Part shown: positions 28,056 through 36,536 of the stretch, piece by piece
How the letters are laid out: each line of letters opens with the position of its first letter
Numbering within the stretch: position 1 is the stretch's first letter
Origin: Candidatus Omnitrophota bacterium
GTDB lineage: Bacteria; Omnitrophota; Gorgyraeia; B26-G9
Direction of reading: 5' to 3'
NCBI GenBank assembly: GCA_023819605.1
Contig: JAMWCB010000003.1
Coordinates: forward strand, 1-36,536
Length of the DNA: 36,536 nt
Program-made: the position numbers and the translations under genes
The notes under the pieces: generated by a model
What the model was told of the DNA's origin: nothing
Seen by the model: only the letters and a program-made list of their open reading frames with translations
The model's database searches: none

Positions 28056-29234
28056 TTACGTCGTTAAACGTTTTTTCACTTCCGCCGCCACGGCGCATAG
28101 TTGCGCCAACTCCGCGGCGTCGGGAATATAGCGCACATAGTGGCCGTCATCCATCGGCTCAATCCCGGCTTCGCGCAAAAAATCCGTCAACATTTTAAAA
28201 CCCACGGTTGACCAACCGTACGAACCGAATGTCACCCCATAGCGATTGCGCGGCTTAAGGCCGCGCACATAAGTCAGGAACGCGCCCACCGTCGGCAACA
28301 CATTATTATTCAAAATAGAACTGCCCACCAACACGCATTTGCTGCGCATCACCTCGGTTATCACATCGGACAAACCGCTGGTCTGCAGGCTCAGCAAAGA
28401 AACCGGGATATTCTCTTTTTCTATCGCGTAAAACAATGCCTGCGCCATTTTTTCCGTGGAATGCCACATCGAATCATAAATGATCACCGCGCGGTTTTCC
28501 GCTTCATAGCGCGCCCAGCGGCCGTACAAATCGACGATCCGGCGAATATCTTCCGGCCGGCGCCAGAACAAACCGTGCGACGGCAAAATCATCTCCAGCG
28601 GCAACGCTTGGAGCGCCTCCAACACTTTTACCACCTGGTTGCCGTAAGGCATGACGATATTCGCGTAATACTTCGCCGCCTGCTCGCAGACACGGTCAAT
28701 GCCGTATTCGTCGGCGAAACGTTCCGGCGAAGCGATATGCTGGCCGAACGCGTCATTGGGAAACAAAATGCGGTCTGCCGGCGAATAGGTGGCCATCGAA
28801 TCCGGCCAATGCACCATCGGCATCAGGAAAAACTGCAGGCTGCGGCGTCCGATGGACAGCGTGTCGCCGGTATTGACCACTTTAAATTTCCAATTTTTCT
28901 TAAAATGGCGCCGCAAGCCTTCTTCGCCTTTCGGCGAACAGACGACCTCCGCCTGCGGGCAATAGGCCAGCAGTTGCTCGATGGTTCCGGAATGGTCCAT
29001 TTCCGTGTGATTGGAAATAATATAGCGGATATTTGCCGGGTCAATGACCGCGCGGATCCGCGCGAGCATCTCGTCGAATCCGTAGGATTTTACGGTGTCA
29101 ATCAACGTCGGCTTTTCGTCGAGCACGATAAACGCATTATACGTCGAGCCGGCCGGCGTCGCGTAACCGTGAAAATTCCGCAAATTCCCGTCGATAAAAC
29201 CGACCCAATGGATCTCGTTTTTAATCAGACTCAT
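28056..29234 (-). CDS. Flavodiiron protein (FprA-type)
   Basis: MBL-like HTEMDHSGTIEQLL, NDAFGQHIASPERF; C-terminal flavodoxin IIYDSMWHSTEKMAQAL and GSYGWSTVG. Confidence 0.93.
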   Translation of the reverse strand: MSLIKNEIHWVGFIDGNLRNFHGYATPAGSTYNAFIVLDEKPTLIDTVKSYGFDEMLARIRAVIDPANIRYIISNHTEMDHSGTIEQLLAYCPQAEVVCSPKGEEGLRRHFKKNWKFKVVNTGDTLSIGRRSLQFFLMPMVHWPDSMATYSPADRILFPNDAFGQHIASPERFADEYGIDRVCEQAAKYYANIVMPYGNQVVKVLEALQALPLEMILPSHGLFWRRPEDIRRIVDLYGRWARYEAENRAVIIYDSMWHSTEKMAQALFYAIEKENIPVSLLSLQTSGLSDVITEVMRSKCVLVGSSILNNNVLPTVGAFLTYVRGLKPRNRYGVTFGSYGWSTVGFKMLTDFLREAGIEPMDDGHYVRYIPDAAELAQLCAVAAEVKKRLTT

Positions 29235-29266
29235 CTGCTCTGCCTCTGCGCCCGTACTGCCGCGTC

Positions 29267-29779
29267 TTAACGTTTTTTATCGCCGATCGTCAGCCGAATA
29301 TCGTCGCGAATCGCTTCCAAATCCTCTTCATGCATAATCTCATCCTGGAGGATCTGCAACACCACATCATACGTCACCGGGTCGCGATCTTTCGTATAAT
29401 CGATCAATTTTTTATACACGCCGATCGCGCACTGTTCGCCTTTAATATTTTGCTCCAGCAACAGGCGCACATCCGGATCATTCGGGCGGTCGTAGCCGCA
29501 ATTCGTATACTTCATCCACTCCGCCGGCTCAAGCAAGGGCGTGCCGCCTAATTGAATAATCCGGGTCGCGACCATACCGGCATGGCGCAACTCGTCCGCG
29601 GCGTGCTGCGTCAATTCCGCGACGACCGCTTCCCGCGGAATACCGCGCGCGACCTGCGCGCCGATCCAATATTGATAGTATGCCAGCCATTCATCGGCAA
29701 ACGCCCGGTTCAACAACGCAATCAATTCTTCGACATTGACGCCAAGACTTTCCAACAACGCTCTTCCTTTGGTACCCAT
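29267..29779 (-). CDS. Ferritin-like (bacterioferritin/Dps-like) protein
   Basis: NRAFADEWLAYYQYWIGAQ, HAADELRHAGMVATRIIQLGG, QDEIMHEEDLEAI. Confidence 0.85.
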   Translation of the reverse strand: MGTKGRALLESLGVNVEELIALLNRAFADEWLAYYQYWIGAQVARGIPREAVVAELTQHAADELRHAGMVATRIIQLGGTPLLEPAEWMKYTNCGYDRPNDPDVRLLLEQNIKGEQCAIGVYKKLIDYTKDRDPVTYDVVLQILQDEIMHEEDLEAIRDDIRLTIGDKKR

Positions 29780-29793
29780 GGCCTCTTCCTCCG

Positions 29794-29931
29794 TTATACC
29801 GGTTCAAACTGATCTTTGCCGACGCCGCATTCCGGACATACCCAGTCCGCCGGCAGATCGGCAAACGCGACGTTGTTGTTTTCCGCCGGATCATACACGT
29901 ACCCGCATACCACGCATCGATACTTCTTCAT
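29794..29931 (-). CDS. Rubredoxin
   Basis: [45 protein letters not shown]; two CxxCG motifs. Only the last 45 codons of the track ORF are the gene. Confidence 0.97.
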   Translation of the reverse strand: MKKYRCVVCGYVYDPAENNNVAFADLPADWVCPECGVGKDQFEPV

Positions 29932-29959
29932 CCGTTGATTCCTCCTCTTCAGCGTCCGC

Positions 29960-30283
29960 TCATTTCGGCAAATACGGCCGGACGATCTGCGCCAGCTTAT
30001 CCTTCGACTGCGCGCCGACGTTCTGGGTAACCACGTTCCCTTTATCAAAAACCATCAGCGTCGGGATGCTCATCACGCCGTACTGCGAAGCGATCTCCGC
30101 CGCCTCGTCGACATTTAACTTGCCCACTTTCAATTTTCCCGCGTATTCCCGGGAAAGTTCGTCGATGGTCGGCGAGAGCATACGGCAGGGGCCGCACCAT
30201 TCCGCCCAAAAATCGACCAGCACCGGCAGAGATGATTGAATCACTTCTTTTTCAAAATTTTCCGTCGTCAGCGTAACTGCCAT
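29960..30283 (-). CDS. trxA: Thioredoxin
   Basis: [38 protein letters not shown]. Confidence 0.97.
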   Translation of the reverse strand: MAVTLTTENFEKEVIQSSLPVLVDFWAEWCGPCRMLSPTIDELSREYAGKLKVGKLNVDEAAEIASQYGVMSIPTLMVFDKGNVVTQNVGAQSKDKLAQIVRPYLPK

Positions 30284-30338
30284 ACCCGACTCCTTTCTCT
30301 ACAAAACAGCGCGTTTCCGGCGCTGTTCGCGGTCAATG

Positions 30339-30833
30339 TCAATCGTCTTCGCCTCGCTTCGCCAATTGCCGGTCAATCATCAACAGCGCCGCCGAATCCG
30401 GTTTAACGCGCTTGAGCATCGCCACAATATCCGCGGCATTTTTCTCCTCTTCCACCTGCTCGCTGACAAACCATTGCAGAAAGACTTCTGCCGCCGGATC
30501 CGCGGTTTCCCGCGCCAATGCGTATAATTTATGAATTAAGGACGTTACTTTCGCTTCATGCGCCCGCACCTGTTCAAACAATTCCAAAGCCGAGCCGAAT
30601 TCCGCCGGCGGCTCGCCGATAGCTTTCAGCGCCACCGCCTGGCCGCAATCGTTAAGATAGGCAAATAATTTCATACCGTGTTCCGTCTCTTCTTTTGCCT
30701 GCGCTTGCAGCCAATGCGCCATGCCCGGCAAATCCTGGGTTTCCGCCCAGGCGGACATCGCTAAATAAAGATACGCGGAGTAAAACTCATGATTGATCTG
30801 CTCGTTAAACGCTTTCGCTAATTTTTTTTCCAT
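30339..30833 (-). CDS. Ferritin
   Basis: FNEQINHEFYSAYLYLAMSAW, KEETEHGMKLFAYLNDCG, EVFLQWFVSEQVEEEKNAADI. ATG at 30833. Confidence 0.93.
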   Translation of the reverse strand: MEKKLAKAFNEQINHEFYSAYLYLAMSAWAETQDLPGMAHWLQAQAKEETEHGMKLFAYLNDCGQAVALKAIGEPPAEFGSALELFEQVRAHEAKVTSLIHKLYALARETADPAAEVFLQWFVSEQVEEEKNAADIVAMLKRVKPDSAALLMIDRQLAKRGEDD

Positions 30834-30859
30834 ATGCTCCGACTCCTGTGTTGAACTGG

Positions 30860-31255
30860 TTATACAACGGTAATTTCTTTCGCATTCTCCCACGCCCCGT
30901 GAATATTGCAATACCCGCCGGCCAGCAAGACCCCGGATTTTTCCGTTTTCAGAGAAAAGACGGCGACGGGCTGCGTGAACACCGTACTCGTATCCGGCCC
31001 CTGGATCGATGCGCCGTGGCTGGAAAATTCACAACGGCCGATCTGATACGGAAACTTCTCCCCGTTCGGTAAAAAATACAATTCTACCGCCGCGATGTGA
31101 TGCGCGGCAGTGTTCGGATGCGCGATCTGTTTGCCGACGCTGACCGTTACCGTTACTGCCTCGCCTTTTTTCAGCGTATCCGCGCACTCGATGACCGGAA
31201 CGTGTTTTTCCGCTTTCCAATCCGCCGACTGATAAAGATCTTTCATCATTGCCAT
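30860..31255 (-). CDS. Superoxide reductase (neelaredoxin-type)
   Basis: EKHVPVIE, HPNTAAHHIAAVEL and C-terminal GGYCNIHGAWEN supply the SOR iron ligands; no N-terminal desulforedoxin domain. Confidence 0.92.
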   Translation of the reverse strand: MAMMKDLYQSADWKAEKHVPVIECADTLKKGEAVTVTVSVGKQIAHPNTAAHHIAAVELYFLPNGEKFPYQIGRCEFSSHGASIQGPDTSTVFTQPVAVFSLKTEKSGVLLAGGYCNIHGAWENAKEITVV

Positions 31256-31279
31256 GGAACGACCTCCTCGCCTCATCGG

Positions 31280-31792
31280 TTAAAACGATTTAAACACCGC
31301 CCGTTTCGCGCCGCATACCGGACAAAATTCCGGCGCTTCGCCCTCCACGGTGAACCCGCAGACCGGGCAAATATACATTGCGTTGAGCTTGATATCTTTG
31401 CCGTCGGCGGCGGCCTGCTTTGCCTGCTGATACATTTCCCGATGGATTTTTTCCGCCTCCAAGGCATAATGCGTTGATTTTTCCGCTTCTTTTTCCTGCT
31501 GGAACTGCGCGGCGTTTTTATACACCGGATACATTTCCTGCACCTCGAAATCTTCGCCGCCGATAGCCACTTCAAGATTTTCCACCGTCTTCTTGATGCC
31601 GGCTAAAACGCGCAAATGGTTCGTAGCGTGCACCTGCTCGGCATACGCGATCGCCCGGAACATGCGGGCGATGTTCGGCTTGCCTTCGCGCTCGGCGGCG
31701 TCGGCAAAAATCTGATATTTCATGTGCGCCTGCGATTCACCGGCAAACGCATTTTTTAAAAACTCCTCGGTCATTTTGTGCAGATGGTGCAT
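31280..31792 (-). CDS. Rubrerythrin
   Basis: AGESQAHMKYQIFADAAEREG, AEQVHATNHLRVL and C-terminal rubredoxin-like MYICPVCGFTVEGEAPEFCPVCGA. Confidence 0.95.
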   Translation of the reverse strand: MHHLHKMTEEFLKNAFAGESQAHMKYQIFADAAEREGKPNIARMFRAIAYAEQVHATNHLRVLAGIKKTVENLEVAIGGEDFEVQEMYPVYKNAAQFQQEKEAEKSTHYALEAEKIHREMYQQAKQAAADGKDIKLNAMYICPVCGFTVEGEAPEFCPVCGAKRAVFKSF

Positions 31793-31839
31793 GCCTTCCT
31801 CCTTTGTTCTTTCCCTGCCTGCCCAGCGGCCGCGCCGGT

Positions 31840-32556
31840 TCATTCATAACCGGTAAACATTTCGGTTTTGAGCAAATCCGCCGGACAGCCGGCTTCCTGA
31901 CAAATGCTCTTCATCGCCGCGACCATCGTCGGCGGCCCGAAAATAAACACCTGCCGCCGGCGGCAATCGGCAACTTCTTTTTGCAGCACCGCCAAATCCA
32001 AATAGCCGTGAATACAGGCAAAATCACGCGGCCGGCACTGCGTCATCATATGGACGACGCGCAGATTTTCCCATTGCGCGTCCCAGGCGGTCAATTCCGC
32101 GCGAAAGGCTATTTCTTCGACGAAACGGTTGGAATAAAGCAGCACTGCGTCCGGCTTCAAGTTCCGGTCGCCGAGGTATTCGAGCATCGAAATCACCGGC
32201 GTAATACCGATGCCGCCGACGATAAACGCGATTTCGCGAAACTCATCCTGAAACACGCACGTGCCGAACGGCCCGTCGAACTGAACACAGCCGCCGGGCT
32301 GTAACTGCCGCAGCCGCCCGGAAAAGGAACTTTCGCTCAACCGCTTGGTAACGTCAAAATAATCCCGTTGCGGCGAAGACGAAAACGACAGATATTTGTT
32401 CAAATCACGATTTTTCCGGTTTTCCGGATCAAATAAGGCCGCGGTAAACTGGCCGGGACGAAACGCCACGCGTCCGCGTTCCGGAAGAAAACGGAACGTT
32501 TCCACCGAGGGCGTGCGCGGAATCCGCTCAATCAGTTTTGCGGTAAAGTACGGCAT
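31840..32556 (-). CDS. FAD/NAD(P)-binding oxidoreductase (ferredoxin-NADP reductase-like)
   Basis: RPGQFTAALF, LSFSSSPQRDYFDVTKRL, GPFGTCVF, AFIVGGIGITPVISML, VFIFGPPTMVAAM. Confidence 0.9.
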   Translation of the reverse strand: MPYFTAKLIERIPRTPSVETFRFLPERGRVAFRPGQFTAALFDPENRKNRDLNKYLSFSSSPQRDYFDVTKRLSESSFSGRLRQLQPGGCVQFDGPFGTCVFQDEFREIAFIVGGIGITPVISMLEYLGDRNLKPDAVLLYSNRFVEEIAFRAELTAWDAQWENLRVVHMMTQCRPRDFACIHGYLDLAVLQKEVADCRRRQVFIFGPPTMVAAMKSICQEAGCPADLLKTEMFTGYE

Positions 32557-33011
32557 TATTTTCTCCTCACACCCGTTCTATCCGGTTTTTTTAATTCCCC
32601 GGAGACCGACTCGCGACAGCGGCGGCAGATGCCGTAAAAACAGCTGGAAAATTGTTCGATCCGGTGGCCTTCGATTTCACGGTCGCGCAGCGGCGGACAC
32701 GGATGCATCATTACATCAAAAATAGAATCACACGCGCGACAATAAAAATGATGGTGGGAATCCGTTCCAAGCTCAAACCGTGCCGTCAACGCGGCTGTCC
32801 GTAACTCGCGCACGACACCCTGCTTTTTCAGCAATTCCAACGTTGTATATACCGTCGCAAAGGACATGTGCGGCAACGACTGTTTTATTCTGCCATAGAT
32901 TTCTTCCGCCGTCAAATGCTTCTTCGCCGCGGCCAATACTGCATATACGGCTAAGCGCTGGGGCGTGATGCGCAAGCGTTTTTCTTGAAATACATCCACT
33001 GCTTCCCGCAT
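32556..33011 (-). CDS. Fur-family (PerR-like) transcriptional repressor
   Basis: RITPQRLAVYAVLAAAKKHLTAEEIYGRI, SFATVYTTLELLKKQGVV, HHHFYCRACDSIFDV, CRRC zinc motif. Confidence 0.92.
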   Translation of the reverse strand: MREAVDVFQEKRLRITPQRLAVYAVLAAAKKHLTAEEIYGRIKQSLPHMSFATVYTTLELLKKQGVVRELRTAALTARFELGTDSHHHFYCRACDSIFDVMMHPCPPLRDREIEGHRIEQFSSCFYGICRRCRESVSGELKKPDRTGVRRK

Positions 33012-33070
33012 CTGCTCCTCATGCTCCGCACATTTTCCCCTTGATCATCGATTCGGGATATCACCGGTGT

Positions 33071-33099
33071 ATCATAACACCACCGGATGTCATTGTCAA
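33071..33099 (-). promoter_or_regulatory. Consensus promoter of the PerR/oxidative-defence operon
   Basis: Minus strand TTGACA (33099-33094), 17-nt spacer, TATGAT (33076-33071). Confidence 0.8.
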
Positions 33100-33128
33100 T
33101 AATAATTATTACAAAATAATTATTATTG
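33097..33128. promoter_or_regulatory. Perfect AT-rich palindrome, candidate PerR/Fur operator
   Basis: CAATAATAATTATT-ACAA-AATAATTATTATTG; 14-bp perfect arms overlapping the -35 hexamer. Confidence 0.75.
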
Positions 33129-33146
33129 ATTTAATTCGGCCTATTG

Positions 33147-33180
33147 CTGCCGTGCTTTTTCAGCACGGCAGTTTTTTTTT
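33147..33180 (+). terminator. Plus-oriented intrinsic terminator with no obvious plus-strand gene upstream
   Basis: CTGCCGTGC-tttttca-GCACGGCAG then T9. Confidence 0.65.
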
Positions 33181-33189
33181 GTCCGTATG

Positions 33190-33222
33190 ACCGTTTCCAC
33201 AATGCGGGATTGTGGAAACGGT
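33190..33222. repeat. Perfect inverted repeat (14-bp arms, 5-nt loop)
   Basis: ACCGTTTCCACAAT-GCGGG-ATTGTGGAAACGGT. Confidence 0.9.
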
Positions 33223-33352
33223 CGCGCTCTTGCTCTTCGCGTCTTTCGTCCGTCATCCTTTGGTCTTTGCAGTATTCAGTTTTTTGTTTTTTCGTCCGTC
33301 GTCTCTCATCCATCGGTTTTTGCGGCCTGTAACTTGCAGCTGGCAGCGATTC

Positions 33353-34834
33353 TTATGCGGGAATCGTGCGCTCGGCCGCCCACTGGCGCAACGCCAAAAT
33401 TTCTTCGGCTTTAAGTATCGACAGCGGTTTCGTTTGGTTCATTTGATTTAAAATATGCGCCGGTGTTAAATCTTGCTTATCCGCGTGCGTGCGATACAGC
33501 GCCGCAATAATCACCTGTTCGATTTCCGCGCCGCTGAAGCCATCGGCAGCCCGCGCCAGCGCCGCGCAATTAAACGCTGCCGCGTGATAGCCGCGCTTAG
33601 CCAAATGAATGCGAAAGAGCTCTTCCCGGACCAGGGGATCCGGCAAATCGACAAAAAATATTTCATCAAAACGCCCCTTGCGTAAAAATTCCGGAGGCAG
33701 CCGAGAAATGTCGTTGGCCGTGGCCGCCACGAAACACCGTACCGTACGTTCCTGCATCCACGTCAAAAAAGTGCCCAGCAGCCGCTGGGATACGCCGCCA
33801 TCCTGTTCCGCGTTGGAAGCGGCAAAGGCTTTTTCAATTTCATCAATCCACAAACACAGCGGCGCGAGTTTTTCCATAACGGACAAGGCCTTGCGCAAAT
33901 TCTGTTCCGTTTCGCCGATATATTTACTGTACAATCTCCCTAAATCCAAACGGTACAACGGCACATGAAGCTGAGCGGCAATACACCGCACCGCCAGGCT
34001 TTTCCCGCACCCCTGCACCCCCATCAGTAACACACCTTTGGGGGCTGGCAGGCCGGGGGCGTTCTGCTTACCGACAAAAATCGCCTGTCGTTCCGCCACC
34101 CACCGCTTCAGGCGGGAAAAGCCGGCCAACGTATCTTCCTGGGCCATGCAAAATTCAAGCAAGCCCTCCTGATCGAAAAGAGTTTTCTTGCGTTCGATGA
34201 TTTTTGTAAAATCATGACCATCAAACATTCCGTCATCGAGCAGGCAATACGTGACCACGGAACGAACCTGCTGTACCGTCAAACCGCGCAGCAACGCCGC
34301 GGCTGAGGCTAAATCCGAATCCTTTACTCCCAGCCTGCCGCCGCGCGGCGATTCCCGCAACGTCTGCCGGATAAGCTCGCCGATCTCCGCTTCCGCCGGG
34401 TAACCGCCGACAATGCGCGCCGTATCCGCTTCAATTTCCCGCGGAATCACGGCGTCCGTACCGAGCAAAACCACGGTATCGCGCCGGCCTTTCACGGCGC
34501 TGATAAGATCTTTAAATAACCGCAACACCAACCCATCGGTCAGGTAACGCGCCAAATCCTTTAAAACATACAACCCCGGGGCGCCGGAAGCCTCGCCGCG
34601 CAACAGATAGATCAGCATATTTAACATCCGGGCCGGTTCTTTCGTTTGATAAAAAACCCCTTCCTGCCCGCTGCGCCGCAACCCCTCCGTCACTGACCAC
34701 TGAAAAAAAATCAAGCCTAACTGCGCCGCCACGCCTGCCAACTGGCGCAGCGAATAATCTTCATCCGGCGAATCCACAACCACAACCGGATAGTTCGATT
34801 GTATCAATAGCGCGATATCTTCCTCACAACGCAT
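33353..34834 (-). CDS. AAA+ ATPase, Ycf46-like
   Basis: Walker A GVLLMGVQGCGKSLAVR, Walker B LCLWIDEIEKAF, VAATANDISRLPPEFLRKGRFDEIFFVDLP. Start at ATG 34834 after a GAGGAGG RBS. Confidence 0.88.
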   Translation of the reverse strand: MRCEEDIALLIQSNYPVVVVDSPDEDYSLRQLAGVAAQLGLIFFQWSVTEGLRRSGQEGVFYQTKEPARMLNMLIYLLRGEASGAPGLYVLKDLARYLTDGLVLRLFKDLISAVKGRRDTVVLLGTDAVIPREIEADTARIVGGYPAEAEIGELIRQTLRESPRGGRLGVKDSDLASAAALLRGLTVQQVRSVVTYCLLDDGMFDGHDFTKIIERKKTLFDQEGLLEFCMAQEDTLAGFSRLKRWVAERQAIFVGKQNAPGLPAPKGVLLMGVQGCGKSLAVRCIAAQLHVPLYRLDLGRLYSKYIGETEQNLRKALSVMEKLAPLCLWIDEIEKAFAASNAEQDGGVSQRLLGTFLTWMQERTVRCFVAATANDISRLPPEFLRKGRFDEIFFVDLPDPLVREELFRIHLAKRGYHAAAFNCAALARAADGFSGAEIEQVIIAALYRTHADKQDLTPAHILNQMNQTKPLSILKAEEILALRQWAAERTIPA

Positions 34835-34867
34835 CCTCGCCTCCTCGCCGCGCACTGCCGCACATCC

Positions 34868-36454
34868 TTATGACTCTGACGCACCTGCCGGTAAAACGAG
34901 CGTAACCGTTGTTCCCTGGCCCGGCAGCGATTCCACCTCTACCGTACCCCGGTGCAATTGCGCGATTTCTTTCACAATCGACAACCCCAAACCGGCCCCC
35001 TGCGGATTTTTCCGGCGGACAGACGCGCTGCCGACTCTTTTAAACGGAATAAACAAAGCGTCTAAATCTTCGGCGGCAATACCACAGCCGGTATCCTGCA
35101 CACTGATCCGAATCATCTGCTCCCGGCAACGCGTTCGCAACGTAATCCTTCCGGTTTCAGTGAATTTGAACGCATTATTCACCAGATTAGTCACCGCTTC
35201 CACGATACGATCATGATCGAATGACAATAACGGCAGCGATTCCGCCAAATCCAAAACAAAATTGACCCGCGTGGCCAACGGCACCATTACCGTATACACT
35301 TCCCGCACGGCTTCATTAATGTTCGCCTGCTGCGCGGACAACAAATTCTCACCGCGGTGTATTTTTTGCAGCGACAAAACTTCATGGGCCAAGCGTTGCA
35401 GCCGGTCGGCATTCTTTACCGCAATCAAGAGGAATTCCTTCTGTTCCGGGGACAAAACTGTCGCGGACTCTTCGATCACCAGGGCAATACCCTCGCGCAA
35501 CGCGGTCAGCGGCGTACGCAGTTCGTGGGAGATGAACGCATTCAACTGCGCTTTCAACGCAATCGCCTCCTGCATTTTTTTCTCTGCCTGCCGGCGCGCG
35601 GTAATATCGACAACGCTGCCGCGGGTATTGATTAGCCGCCCCTGCTCATCATAACGCGCCGAAGCGTTTAACAGCACCTCCACCCGCGCTCCCTGCCGGG
35701 TAGCCACGGTATATTCCAAATTATGCACAACCCCGTGCCGCAGAATTTGCTGCCAATGCGCTTCAAACTGAGCGCGCTGCTCCGGCACGATCAAATCCGG
35801 CCACATTTTTTTGCCGACAATTTCTTCCCGCGCATACCCGAGCATCTGCAATTCCGCTTCATTAATATCAATGATCACCCGATCCGGGCCGAAAATATGA
35901 AACCCGACGGCGGCATGCATAAAAAAATCGCGAAAATATTCCTCGCTGCGGCGCAACGCCGCTTCCATACGCATGCGTTCGGTAATATCCCGGCTTACAT
36001 GTACAAACCGCGCGATCTCCCCCGTTTCCTCACGCAACGGATAAACTTTAATTTCAACATAATGCTCGTTGCCCTGCAAATCAATATGACGGTGCGTCGC
36101 GCTTGCCGGTTCGCCACGGCTCAACGCGGCTTGCACCGGGCAGCGATCGTCCGGAGATGAGCACGGTTCCGATAAATGGTGGGTTGTCGCATAACAATAC
36201 CGGCCGAGCAGTTCCGTCAACGGAACACCGGCCTCGGCGGCCGCTACCGGATTTGCCCAAATAATCTTGAAATTGCGGTCAATAAGCAAGACTCCTTCGG
36301 CAATGCCTTCCGCCACCGCCCGCAACAGGTGCGTCGAATCGCGCAACAGCGCCTGATCCTCCTCGCAGAGCTGATGTTTCCTTTCCAATTCCGCAAGCTG
36401 CCGGCGTAAGGCCGCCGCCTCTGCCTGCAATTCTGCCGTTTTCTGATTGCGCAC
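34868..36454 (-). CDS. PAS-domain sensor histidine kinase
   Basis: Two PAS/PAC-like regions (GVLLIDRNFKIIWANPVAA; IDINEAELQMLGYAREEIVG), H-box FISHELRTPLTAL, N-box VTNLVNNAFKFT, G boxes DTGCGI, GAGLGLSIVKEI. GTG start at 36454 preceded by GAGGAGG. Confidence 0.92.
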   Translation of the reverse strand: MRNQKTAELQAEAAALRRQLAELERKHQLCEEDQALLRDSTHLLRAVAEGIAEGVLLIDRNFKIIWANPVAAAEAGVPLTELLGRYCYATTHHLSEPCSSPDDRCPVQAALSRGEPASATHRHIDLQGNEHYVEIKVYPLREETGEIARFVHVSRDITERMRMEAALRRSEEYFRDFFMHAAVGFHIFGPDRVIIDINEAELQMLGYAREEIVGKKMWPDLIVPEQRAQFEAHWQQILRHGVVHNLEYTVATRQGARVEVLLNASARYDEQGRLINTRGSVVDITARRQAEKKMQEAIALKAQLNAFISHELRTPLTALREGIALVIEESATVLSPEQKEFLLIAVKNADRLQRLAHEVLSLQKIHRGENLLSAQQANINEAVREVYTVMVPLATRVNFVLDLAESLPLLSFDHDRIVEAVTNLVNNAFKFTETGRITLRTRCREQMIRISVQDTGCGIAAEDLDALFIPFKRVGSASVRRKNPQGAGLGLSIVKEIAQLHRGTVEVESLPGQGTTVTLVLPAGASES

Positions 36455-36536
36455 CCGAACCTCCTCGCCACGCATCGTTTTATAACGCAGTGCACCTCTT
36501 TCTGCATTATAATAATTTTTTCGGCAAAAAACTATA

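Noticed and set aside
28461-29270. 269-aa plus-strand ORF
   Set aside because: Antisense to the flavodiiron protein gene.
33131-33313. 60-aa minus-strand ORF
   Set aside because: Spans two perfect hairpins and a low-complexity tract; composition not protein-like.
1-36536. CRISPR arrays, tRNA/rRNA genes, transposases, phage genes
   Set aside because: None recognised on reading both strands.

Overview
This 36.5 kb window is GC-rich, gene-dense and bacterial. Nearly all genes are on the minus strand, in tightly packed operons. I saw no rRNA, tRNA, CRISPR array, transposase or phage module. From right to left along the minus strand it holds: (1) a PAS sensor histidine kinase plus a Ycf46-like AAA+ ATPase; (2) an anaerobe-type O2/ROS defence operon (Fur/PerR regulator, flavin reductase, rubrerythrin, superoxide reductase, ferritin, thioredoxin, rubredoxin, ferritin-like protein, flavodiiron protein, second ferritin-like protein, glutaredoxin), with a perfect palindromic operator over its promoter; (3) a plus-strand, AT-rich, secreted GHKL-ATPase-like gene split by one in-frame amber codon; (4) GroES-like, MBL-fold, LolA-like/TlpA-fusion and inositol-phosphatase genes; (5) a sugar operon with a membrane sensor-HAMP-GT20 (OtsA-like) fusion, OtsB, an internally duplicated DUF5752-like protein and a TreT-like GT4; (6) a SulP transporter; (7) a radical-SAM KamA / two ATP-grasp / GNAT cluster; (8) lipoprotein, TPR, M50 protease, GH38 mannosidase and MFS genes; (9) a large secreted beta-helix/F5-8C/FN3/PA14 protein that runs off the left edge and is missing from the ORF track. 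The best candidates for an undescribed system are the KamA/ATP-grasp/GNAT cluster, the sensor-gated GT20 synthase operon with its hairpin-terminator leader, and the amber-interrupted GHKL gene. The lineage cannot be fixed from the sequence alone; the content suggests an anaerobe, possibly of a PVC/Omnitrophota- or Desulfobacterota-like group (inference only). All domain calls are from reading motifs by eye; no searches were run.
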